Source: Dethiobacter sp. (GTDB taxonomy: Bacteria; Bacillota; Dethiobacteria; Dethiobacterales; Dethiobacteraceae). Taken from it: a stretch of 45,838 nt of DNA. Shown here piece after piece: positions 34,863 to 43,393 of the stretch. The DNA lies in the NCBI GenBank assembly GCA_018335875.1, contig JAGXRN010000013.1, positions 1 through 45,838 on the forward strand, read 5' to 3'. Position 1 is the first letter of the stretch; each line of letters starts with the position of its first letter. A program made the position numbers and the translations under genes. The notes beneath the pieces were generated by a model, which did no database searches, was not told the DNA's origin, and saw nothing but the letters and a program-made list of their open reading frames with translations.

Positions 34863-34903
34863 AGAGCCCTTCAGGCTGGTACCACCGGTTCCCGAAGGGC
34901 TCT
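34863..34903 (-). terminator. Terminator of the beta-helix protein gene
   Basis: AGAGCCCTTC (34863-34872) and GAAGGGCTCT (34894-34903) form a perfect 10-bp stem. The loop also contains GGTACC and can pair internally. T-rich sequence follows on both strands, so it may act in both directions. It lies 55 bases after the stop codon at 34958. It superficially recalls a T-box element but lacks the T-box consensus. Confidence 0.78.
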
Positions 34904-34957
34904 TTTGTTACCGCTTTACAGGCCTATACCTGCGTCAAAGCTTACTGCATTGTTTTT

Positions 34958-37900
34958 TTACTGCATGGCAGCTGATGCCGCTGCGTCAAATAGGGCTTTT
35001 ACCTCCAGTGCGCTGGCATATGGCCGGCTCTCAATTAGACTGGATGCAACCATATTCTTACGCGTGCTGTCCAGCGTATCGTAGTCCGTCAGATCCAACC
35101 CCAGGGCGGCTGCGTTGCCTTCCAGCGCTGACCGCATCGCGGAAGTGGTCGACGCTGCATTTACAGCCTTAACAGCGTCTGATACTACCTTGTGGGCTGC
35201 CACTGCCGCATTAAAAGCACTCTCAACCTCAGATTTGTTAGCGTATGTGCCCATCATATCAACTGCAACTGCATCCTGGTAGTAAGCTAACAGACCGTTG
35301 TAATCTGTCAGGTCAAGTCCAAGAGCTGCTGCATCAAATGCTGCTTGCATGGCACTTACGTCTGAAGCATTATTTATAGCCTTCACTGCGTCTGATTCAG
35401 CTTTCACTGCTGCTACTGCTCCAGCAAAAGCATTCCTTATTGCAATAGCGTCATCATAGGTTTTTGCATCAAATACCTGACCGGCCACAACATCTTTATA
35501 GTATTCGAGCAAGTTATTGTAGTCAGCCAAATCGAGTCCCAGTCCTCCGGCATTAGCTTCCAGTACTGCTCTCATGTCTTCTGCTGCTGCATCGTTCACT
35601 GCATTTACAGCATCGGCTTCTGCCTTTTCAGCCGCCACCGCAGCGTCAAAGGCGGAAGCAACAGCTGCTGCATTGGCAAACGGTTTACCGTTAAGTACCG
35701 TTTGAGCTACCGCATTTTTGTATGCTTCGGGCAAACTATAGTAGTCTGACGGATCATCAATACTTAAGCCCAACACCGAAGCACTGGCTTCAAGTACGCC
35801 TCTTAATACTACTGCATCCGTCGCCGAGTTAACAGCCACTACAGTATTTGCTTCAGCCGACAGTTCATTTACTTTTGCATCGAACTTATTTGCTAAAGCT
35901 CCTGCATCTGCATAGCCGAAGAACGGCCTGTTTGTAAGTACATGTCCTGCCACTATCAACTTATAGTGGTCGGTCCATGTATCGTAAACATCCATGGTAA
36001 GGCCAAGATCTTCCCCATTTGCATCCAGGGCTGTTTGCATCGCTGCAGAATTTGCTGCAATGTTGATTGGATTCAACAGCCGCTGCAATTCTACCGCTGC
36101 ATTATATACCCCCTGCAAGTCCTCAATGGTTGTAAACTGATCTTTTCCATTTAAGACCGCGGAAGCAACACGCAGTTTTCCTGGTTCGTACAGAGTATCA
36201 TAGGTCGTAAAGCTGATTTCCAAAACTATTTCATACTCTCTCAGTACATCTTGCATATCCGCTTCGTCGATAGCTGCCTTCACTGCAGCAAGTGCTACAT
36301 CAGTAGAAAGTGTAGTCATTTCTTTATCCACATACCAAGGGTTGACGGTGATGTTGCTGCTGCTCTTGGCTGCTACTCCTGCTGCGTCACTAACACCCCA
36401 CCAGTTGTGGGTTGCAGTAAAGGTTTCGGTTATCGGCATCGCAACCCACCATGACCAAACCTGTACACCATGGCTTCCATTTCCAGAAATGTTGGAATTA
36501 GTGATAGTAATATTTTTCATCTCTGGATTATTCGAGCCAGTATAGATGTAAACCAGGTTTAAACCGTTACGACCGTTATTTGTTAGAATTGAACCCGTAA
36601 TAAATACATTCTTAATGGCATCTTCTGTTTCAGGTTGTATAGAGATGCCATCCATAGCATTGTTCATAGCGATAACGTTTTCAAATTCAATACCATGTGT
36701 TTTACCTACCCCCCATTGATCTATCTTAATTCCAAACTTATTATTATTATTTGCTGATAGATCCTTAAAGGTAGAGTTTGAAACGTTTCGCATGTTAATA
36801 CCTGCTTGCGTATTATAACTGAAGCTACCACCAGTAACGGTAATGTTGCTAGATACTCCCGTTAAATCGAATCCGTTACCGTGGCCTGGACCAACCTGTC
36901 CGCTGTATTCAAACCTGCTGTCAGTGACAGTCATCTGACTCAGCGTACCACTGCTCAGGAAGCCCCATGTTCCAGCATGGTGGCTGTAAACATCTTCCAG
37001 GGTGACACTACTGAAAGTGCCTTTGTCACCGAGGAAAATATTAGTCGCATTTGCATATGCCACCTCAACATCCCGGAGAACAAGGCTGGTAAAGGAGCTT
37101 GTCGTCTCGGCAATACGCAGACCAAAGTTGCTGGCATAGGCGGCATCGGGACGTTTGGTGAAGGTGATACCCTCAATGGTTACCGAGAGGTTGGAACCCC
37201 TTATTTCCACGCCATTCGTCTTGCCTTCGGTCAACTCAATAATTGTTTGTCCGGAACCGGCACCCTTAAGAGTGAGAGACTTCGTAATCTCCATGTCTTT
37301 CCACGATGCCATGTTCTCACGGTATGTTCCAGCTGCTACTGTTATAGTGTCGCCTGCGGTTGCCGCATTAATGGCAGCCTGGATAGAGTCATAGAAGCCG
37401 TCGCTATTTGTGTTGTGCACAGGCTTAATCCACTGAAGGTAAACAGAATCGATGCTGGGGTTATCATCAACAAGGGCTTCAAGCATATCAAATGTGGCTA
37501 TTTTCCCGTTGATAGAGTAAGGCTTGCTGACGACCTTTAAGGCGGTCATTCCATCATGCTCACCAGCATTATAATCTAGTACTGTATTGCCTGTAATAGT
37601 TAGAGCTGCAGAATCTGCCACCGGCCAGAACCAGATGCCTTCTTTAACTGCATTTTTAACAGTATTATTTGTTACAGTTACACTAGCATCTGCATTAACA
37701 CCAATTCCAAGAGCACCGGTGAAATCGTTGTCACTGATTATACCATAGCCCCCGTTGTTAATCGTGATGTATGCAGCGTTAGGTTCTGATTGAATATGAA
37801 TTACTTGTTGAACGGTGTTAAATTTAAACGTTAAATCGTTGCCATTGATATTTACCATACTGGCAAATGGCCCATCCATGCTTTCTGCTGCGACAAAGAT

Positions 37901-40900
37901 ATTGTTCTCTACCGTAGCAACATCGGAGTTGACTACTAGACCAGTATGATAGGGTCCGCCGATACCGTAGGGATTATCACCACCGAAAGCTTGGAACTTG
38001 AAGCCATCAATGGTTACATTTGCTACCGCGGCACTTACGGTGAAGCTACCGATTATTTCAGTCTCATCTCCGCTGCGACTACGTGCATCAACTCCGTATT
38101 TAGCACCCTTAAGAGTTAGTTGTTTGTCGATGGTTACATGACCCTTATAGGTACCAGCTGCCACTTCTATAGTATCATTTGCGCTTGCAGCATCTACAGC
38201 ACCCTGAATAGTTAGATAGTACCTGCCTGTAGTTGTATTTTGCACCGGCAGGTAGGCCAGATTTTCCATTGACTCTTCAGTGTACCAGGGGCTGTACTCT
38301 ACGTCACCGGATACCAGGGCATCGATTTCAGTCGCACTTGCGGTACCCCACCAGTTGAGGGTGGCGTCAAGCATATCAGGCGCATCATTGACTAGTGCCA
38401 CTGCATCAGTCAAGACTCCCTGATTGATGAATTTGTTATCGCGGAATCTAATTGTGCTTGCATCACAGCTGATGCTCACCCTTGCACCGTTCTCTTTCTC
38501 TGGCTCGAAGTTGTTAAAGTAGAACTCGTTACGTAGTACATCAACGTTATTAGATCCAACCTGGAAAGCATGTTGTGTACCCCAAAAGAACAAACCATAG
38601 GAAGGGTAGTAGATATCACCAAATGGCCAGTAGATTGAGGGTCCTGTATTCCTGAATACGTTGTCAGCTACAGTTCCACCGAGGATGCCAATCTGCGCCC
38701 CCATATAACGGTTGCCGTCAAACAGGTTTTCGCTAAATGTGGCATTATACATGTTCCCCAGGTTTATACCAGTAGTGTTTTCTTTAAAGATGTTGTTACT
38801 AATGACAGGATTCTCAAACTTATACTTATCAGTTGCAGAACCGCTGAATATGCCCATTGAGTCTGTTTTAAAGAAGTTACCTGTCATTGTTACGTCTTTA
38901 AATGTTATGAAGTTATAATGGTTTGAGAAGCGTATGCCAACAGCATTATTGACACGGCTTACGTTAAAGTAGTTATTTGCTACGGTTATATTCTCAAACA
39001 GCGCATCTTCTGAGCTTCCGGCAGTGTCTCCAAGATACTCGCCAAATGCGATTCCAAAGTGTACACCGGTAGAATGAATATAGTTGTTAGTTATTGTAAT
39101 GTTCTTCCTATGTGCTGCATCATCCCCACGGGTATTAATCCCGTAGTAAAATTCAGTTACCTCAAACCCGTCAAGAGTAACATCATCGGACATAATAGTA
39201 ACAACATATTGTCCCTTCAGGATGCTCTCTCCGCCAAGCCTCCCACCAGCTACAGGTTGAACACCTGTCTGGGCACCCAGTAACGTCACTGATTTTGCAA
39301 TAGTAATCTGTTCTTCGTAAGTGCCCGCTGCGACGTATACTGTACCACCTTCTTCAACAGCAGCTACACCTGCCTGGATAGTGCCAAAGGGCTTAGCAGG
39401 GCTGCCGGTGCCATCAACAGAACCAGCTTTGACGTGTATGTTCATTGTGTCGACCCTCTGGTCCTCAATGTTGGCGTTGTTGTTAGCAGCCTTTAAAGCA
39501 CCCAGGTCGTAATAAGGTGAATCGGATGTTGTGCCTGCAAGGAGGGCGATATCCACAGCGTTACCAGACCAGGTGTTGCCTTCAAATTCAACTAGCGCCT
39601 GATCTACAACCCAGCCGCGTGTCCCGACCACATAGTTATTCTTAATCAAACCGGTGGTGTTGGGGTTGATGTAGGCCGGCTGCCGCAGAGCCTCAATAGT
39701 ATTGCCTTCGATCAGTAATCCACTGCTTGTAGATATTTCCATTGCTCGGCTTACTTCGCCTTCGCCTAACACGTATTGGCCTTTAATCAGGTTGTTTTTA
39801 ACCGTAACGTTATTGGCGTTGATGTGAACCAGGTTTTGGTTGGCCTTGTCGGTCTTATTAATCTGGATATCCTGCAACGTTACACCAGCACCGGTCAGGG
39901 CAAATACATATCCGCTTGGCTGGGTTGCAGTTACATTAAAGACCGTCTTATCACTACCCGAACCGGCGATAGTAAGGTTAGCTTTGCTTACGCTTACCGT
40001 GCTGGCCAGGGTATATTGGCCTTCAGCCACGTTAACGGTGTCTCCTGCATCGGCCACTGCAATGGCCTGTGCCAGGGTACCGCTCTCAGTGGTTACGAAG
40101 ACGTGGCCATCCAGAATGCGGACGAAGCCGTTCCGGTTACTCTTGCCTTTATGCCATAAGGTGCTCTCCAGAGCGAAGAGTTCGTCCATGGTCATGGCAG
40201 CAGGAACCTTACCGCTATAGGTATTATTAGTGGCATCCAAGCGGAAGTTGGCGTTAACATTGCTCAGGTTGAAGACCGTTCCCGCCGGTCCGAAATTGTT
40301 ACCAGAAATGGTGTAACTTCCAGCGGTAGGTGTAGTGCCACCAAAGGAAATGTGTGTGGCATAACCGGTAAAGTCGTTTCCTGTAACGGTAACTGCATTA
40401 GAGAAGTCGTCCAGGTTTAACGCGGTTCTGGTTACAGCGAAGACGTTATCCTGGATAACGGTTAGCAATGCACTGCCGTTCAGGTAGATAGCTGAGTTCC
40501 AACTGGAGTTGCGCCATACGTTGGTTGCTGCACCTGTAAACAGGTTGTTGGCAATGAGGATGCTGCCGGAAGAAGCAGCAGATATTTCAATACCTCTAAT
40601 TGCCAATGCTCCCTCAGCTGACAACTCTTCATTGCTAGCACCGTTATTCCTCTCAAAGACAGAGTTGATAACAGTGTATTCGCCAGCGCCATTGACAGCA
40701 ACAGCAGTCTGGTTGTTAACACCCAGAGTATTGTTGAAGAATTTGAAGCCATCAACAGTAATTGTATTGTTACCTCTGATGGTCAAACGCTTTGTGAGTG
40801 TGGTCTCAGCACCGCGATCCCCATCATTGGCATCTACACCGGCGTTGGCACCAAGTAGTATCAACGACTTATTAACATCAACGGTTTCATCATACGTTCC

Positions 40901-43210
40901 TGCAGCAATCTCAATGGTGTCACCGTCTGCAGCTGCATCGATGGCAGCCTGGATGGTGTTAAAGAAGGCATCCTGTGCGGGATTGTACACAGGTCCCATC
41001 CACTGCAGCAGTATTGCGCTAAAGCCAGGGTTAGCAGTAAGGACGGCATCCCGCATTTCTAACGTATCGGTCTTATCATTGATGGATGTGGGTTTGCTGG
41101 TTACCTTAAGGGCAGTAACACCTGCTTCTCCGCTTCTGTTGTTGTTCGTGACCACGTTACCTGTAAATATCAAGCTACCGGTAGTGTCAGCAGGCACTAC
41201 CCAGATACCATCTTGCCAGGCTTGGTCAATCGTGTTGTTTTTAACCTCTATCGTAGCACCTGCACCTAAGCGAATTGCAATGGGACCTCCGGTTATAACG
41301 TTGCCTTCAATAAGAACATCGCCAACGATATCTCCCGGATTAATCTCCCTCTCAATTTTAATAGCTGCAGGAGAAATATTAGGTAAGGGGTCTCTGTTAA
41401 TTGTGTTACCCTTGATTGTTACATTATTGCCTTTTGCCACAACAATTTCTTCAAATTGTGCCGGACTTACTGCACCGAACTGGGTATCAAAATCCAGTCC
41501 TTCAACTATCACATTGTCTGCCTCAACTCTTACTACAGAGAATACATATCCTACTTTCTTGTAGTCCCGGATTTTAAATCCTTCGACTTTTGCTCCATCT
41601 GCGGTAATGAAAATCACAGGCATCCTATCCGGGTTGTTTGTGCCTCCCTGACCTGTCCAAGCGGCAGGAGTTGCCACATCCTGGATGGTTACATCGCCGT
41701 TTGCTCTTAATGTGACACTTTCGTTTACCAAAATGTTTTCGACATAGGTGCCCGATCTGACTACAATGGTATCACCGGCATCTGCGTCGTCAATGGCAGC
41801 CTGTATAGTATCGTAATATGCTACTTTGGTAGTATTGGTAACAGGCACAATGTCGGCCGGATTACCGGTCAAAGTTGTGTTTTCAGCGGTTGCCTCTGAA
41901 CCGTTTTTGAACGTGGCAGTGATGACCGCTTTGTCGGGAACATCGCTTGTGCTGCCAAGCCAATCGGTTGCGCCCCAGGTTGAGGATACATAGTCGCCTG
42001 AGACTACAAACGGAGATGACAGTTGTGTGGCATCGGCATAGGTGGTATTTATCCTGCCAACATCTGCAGTGTTGGTTGCTAAAAGAGATGCTCCTTTATA
42101 CAGGGCGACGGTGATTCCGGCTACGTCACTACCCTTGGCTCCGTCTTCAAGGCTGAAGCCTACAGAGTAGCCTTTGTAGAGTTCACTGTCCACGACACCG
42201 AAGTCCTCGGCAGCTATGAAACCTTCTTTTGCCAGGAGGTCGATGTTGGTCCCCTGTGTGAGCAGATTCATATTCGTCTGTCCGAGAGGGAATATAACCT
42301 TCGCCCTGGGTGTCGGTGCCAAGGCATTAAGTGTGCTAGCTGCACTTATGGGAACGACATCATTTAGTATGAATTCAAAGTTATTCAGAGTATTTTCAAT
42401 ATTTACTACCTCAATGGCATTTACTGCCAATGCGACGGAAATGGCGGTAGCATCTTGTACCCTGACAGAAGTTTGCGTTTTGTTATAGAATATTGTGTAT
42501 TGATCTGTGGGAACATTTGCACCGGCATATGTTCCGGCGGTCAGATAGATAAGCTTTACCTTTGAATCCGCCAGAGCGTTGTTGAGCCCGGTTATATCCG
42601 AGACTGCCGACGCATCTGAATTTACACCATTTACAGTTAGCCGTCCGGTTGCGCTTAAACCGGTTGTATCAAGTGTTAAGGTTGCTAATCTGCCTGATTT
42701 GGCTAGTGTAGATACGGGTATGACTGTGGTTCCTATCTTTACATCAAAGTACTCTGGGTCAATGAGTGGATTTTCAATTATGTCTTCGCTGAAATAAACT
42801 TTGATTTTGTCCATGCCTTCTGCCTGGACAGCTGTTAACGCAAAAGGCTGCTGCGGGAGTATTACGAGAACACCTGCAATTACTGCATCTCCTTCTGACT
42901 GTGTGAGTTCTCGCAAGTTATCCCGAAGGTCTTCCAACGGTTCTCCCGGGTTAAGCCTCCAGTAGACCGGAACCGTCCCTTCGATCCCTTCGTCTAGCAA
43001 TTGATTCAAAACCCGGGCAACAAGGGTGGCTCTGGACGTTGTATTCAAATCTTGCATCCAATAAGCCTGAAAGTCTATCATGCGGTTGCCTATGATGATA
43101 AAGGTGTCAGGTATCTGGCCCGGCGCAGCATGTACTACTGCGAATGTCGATAAAACCATGATGAGTATCAGCAGCACCGCCAGGATCCTTGGGATTTTTG
43201 ACCTATTCAC
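34958..43210 (-). CDS. 2,750-residue secreted parallel beta-helix protein with C-terminal helical repeats
   Basis: The GTG start follows AGGGAGG (43219-43225) by eight bases. Residues 1-28 are a signal peptide. A short N-terminal region and an Ig-like unit (about 112-200, VQAEGMDKIKVYFSED) precede six beta-helix modules that open near residues 462, 746, 1036, 1271, 1659 and 1936. Five of these share the TIQAA...A..GDTI.VAAGTY.E...I.KS.TL.GA pattern, as in NosD/pectate-lyase-like folds with PbH1 rungs (NVTI..N.I); the third is diverged. NWWG motifs close two segments (about 1615 and 2262). Residues 2304-2750 are six alpha-helical repeats of about 75 residues. No lyase catalytic residues could be identified, so polysaccharide binding or cleavage is undecided. 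No wall anchor recognised. Terminators on both sides suggest a single-gene transcript. Confidence 0.95.
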   Translation of the reverse strand: MNRSKIPRILAVLLILIMVLSTFAVVHAAPGQIPDTFIIIGNRMIDFQAYWMQDLNTTSRATLVARVLNQLLDEGIEGTVPVYWRLNPGEPLEDLRDNLRELTQSEGDAVIAGVLVILPQQPFALTAVQAEGMDKIKVYFSEDIIENPLIDPEYFDVKIGTTVIPVSTLAKSGRLATLTLDTTGLSATGRLTVNGVNSDASAVSDITGLNNALADSKVKLIYLTAGTYAGANVPTDQYTIFYNKTQTSVRVQDATAISVALAVNAIEVVNIENTLNNFEFILNDVVPISAASTLNALAPTPRAKVIFPLGQTNMNLLTQGTNIDLLAKEGFIAAEDFGVVDSELYKGYSVGFSLEDGAKGSDVAGITVALYKGASLLATNTADVGRINTTYADATQLSSPFVVSGDYVSSTWGATDWLGSTSDVPDKAVITATFKNGSEATAENTTLTGNPADIVPVTNTTKVAYYDTIQAAIDDADAGDTIVVRSGTYVENILVNESVTLRANGDVTIQDVATPAAWTGQGGTNNPDRMPVIFITADGAKVEGFKIRDYKKVGYVFSVVRVEADNVIVEGLDFDTQFGAVSPAQFEEIVVAKGNNVTIKGNTINRDPLPNISPAAIKIEREINPGDIVGDVLIEGNVITGGPIAIRLGAGATIEVKNNTIDQAWQDGIWVVPADTTGSLIFTGNVVTNNNRSGEAGVTALKVTSKPTSINDKTDTLEMRDAVLTANPGFSAILLQWMGPVYNPAQDAFFNTIQAAIDAAADGDTIEIAAGTYDETVDVNKSLILLGANAGVDANDGDRGAETTLTKRLTIRGNNTITVDGFKFFNNTLGVNNQTAVAVNGAGEYTVINSVFERNNGASNEELSAEGALAIRGIEISAASSGSILIANNLFTGAATNVWRNSSWNSAIYLNGSALLTVIQDNVFAVTRTALNLDDFSNAVTVTGNDFTGYATHISFGGTTPTAGSYTISGNNFGPAGTVFNLSNVNANFRLDATNNTYSGKVPAAMTMDELFALESTLWHKGKSNRNGFVRILDGHVFVTTESGTLAQAIAVADAGDTVNVAEGQYTLASTVSVSKANLTIAGSGSDKTVFNVTATQPSGYVFALTGAGVTLQDIQINKTDKANQNLVHINANNVTVKNNLIKGQYVLGEGEVSRAMEISTSSGLLIEGNTIEALRQPAYINPNTTGLIKNNYVVGTRGWVVDQALVEFEGNTWSGNAVDIALLAGTTSDSPYYDLGALKAANNNANIEDQRVDTMNIHVKAGSVDGTGSPAKPFGTIQAGVAAVEEGGTVYVAAGTYEEQITIAKSVTLLGAQTGVQPVAGGRLGGESILKGQYVVTIMSDDVTLDGFEVTEFYYGINTRGDDAAHRKNITITNNYIHSTGVHFGIAFGEYLGDTAGSSEDALFENITVANNYFNVSRVNNAVGIRFSNHYNFITFKDVTMTGNFFKTDSMGIFSGSATDKYKFENPVISNNIFKENTTGINLGNMYNATFSENLFDGNRYMGAQIGILGGTVADNVFRNTGPSIYWPFGDIYYPSYGLFFWGTQHAFQVGSNNVDVLRNEFYFNNFEPEKENGARVSISCDASTIRFRDNKFINQGVLTDAVALVNDAPDMLDATLNWWGTASATEIDALVSGDVEYSPWYTEESMENLAYLPVQNTTTGRYYLTIQGAVDAASANDTIEVAAGTYKGHVTIDKQLTLKGAKYGVDARSRSGDETEIIGSFTVSAAVANVTIDGFKFQAFGGDNPYGIGGPYHTGLVVNSDVATVENNIFVAAESMDGPFASMVNINGNDLTFKFNTVQQVIHIQSEPNAAYITINNGGYGIISDNDFTGALGIGVNADASVTVTNNTVKNAVKEGIWFWPVADSAALTITGNTVLDYNAGEHDGMTALKVVSKPYSINGKIATFDMLEALVDDNPSIDSVYLQWIKPVHNTNSDGFYDSIQAAINAATAGDTITVAAGTYRENMASWKDMEITKSLTLKGAGSGQTIIELTEGKTNGVEIRGSNLSVTIEGITFTKRPDAAYASNFGLRIAETTSSFTSLVLRDVEVAYANATNIFLGDKGTFSSVTLEDVYSHHAGTWGFLSSGTLSQMTVTDSRFEYSGQVGPGHGNGFDLTGVSSNITVTGGSFSYNTQAGINMRNVSNSTFKDLSANNNNKFGIKIDQWGVGKTHGIEFENVIAMNNAMDGISIQPETEDAIKNVFITGSILTNNGRNGLNLVYIYTGSNNPEMKNITITNSNISGNGSHGVQVWSWWVAMPITETFTATHNWWGVSDAAGVAAKSSSNITVNPWYVDKEMTTLSTDVALAAVKAAIDEADMQDVLREYEIVLEISFTTYDTLYEPGKLRVASAVLNGKDQFTTIEDLQGVYNAAVELQRLLNPINIAANSAAMQTALDANGEDLGLTMDVYDTWTDHYKLIVAGHVLTNRPFFGYADAGALANKFDAKVNELSAEANTVVAVNSATDAVVLRGVLEASASVLGLSIDDPSDYYSLPEAYKNAVAQTVLNGKPFANAAAVASAFDAAVAAEKAEADAVNAVNDAAAEDMRAVLEANAGGLGLDLADYNNLLEYYKDVVAGQVFDAKTYDDAIAIRNAFAGAVAAVKAESDAVKAINNASDVSAMQAAFDAAALGLDLTDYNGLLAYYQDAVAVDMMGTYANKSEVESAFNAAVAAHKVVSDAVKAVNAASTTSAMRSALEGNAAALGLDLTDYDTLDSTRKNMVASSLIESRPYASALEVKALFDAAASAAMQ
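34960..36300 (-). repeat. Six alpha-helical repeats at the C-terminus of the beta-helix protein
   Basis: Residues about 2304-2750. Consensus AV.A.N.A.....M...L...A..LGLDL.DY..L....K..VA..V....PY.....V...F.AAVAA.KA. The first two units are the most diverged and the last four the most alike, with LGLDLTDY or close variants. Similar repeats occur in long surface proteins of Bacillota; I cannot give a family name. Confidence 0.75.
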
Positions 43211-43333
43211 TTAAATTACCTCCCTCTAGTATAATAGATTTCAACTAGTTATATAACATAAATCTGTGTACGGGTGTGAATCACCTCCAAAAGTTAAGAT
43301 TTATTAAAACATAAACTATCTTTCAGTTTGAGA
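43211..43333 (-). promoter_or_regulatory. Upstream region of the beta-helix gene
   Basis: Non-coding and AT-rich. On the minus strand TATTAT/TATACT (about 43229-43237) lies immediately before the ribosome binding site, too close for an ordinary leader. An alternative TATATAAC lies further up. No reliable promoter can be chosen by eye. Confidence 0.3.
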
Positions 43334-43371
43334 TGAGTGGCTGTATCATAACAAGGCAATACAGCCACTCA
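43334..43371 (-). terminator. Hairpin after the right-edge gene
   Basis: TGAGTGGCTGTAT (43334-43346) pairs perfectly with ATACAGCCACTCA (43359-43371) over 13 bp. There is no T-tract on the minus strand, so it may be a weak terminator or an mRNA-stabilising hairpin. It lies 22 bases after the stop codon at 43394. Confidence 0.55.
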
Positions 43372-43393
43372 CATAGAGCTTTAGATTCCCCGG

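Noticed and set aside
34863..34903. Possible T-box element (GGTGGTACC inside a terminator)
   Set aside because: It lacks the T-box consensus and a specifier stem, and it lies after a gene's stop codon rather than before an amino-acid gene. A plain terminator explains it.
40509..41564. Plus-strand open frame of 351 codons
   Set aside because: It lies wholly antisense to the beta-helix gene. Its composition is a mirror of that gene's repetitive codons, it has no signal or domain, and no ribosome binding site or promoter was seen.
43270..43292. Third copy of the LuxR dyad upstream of the beta-helix gene
   Set aside because: Only GGTGAT is shared. The TAAGGGTGATAGACG core and the TAGACG-N17/18-TAAAAT promoter are absent.
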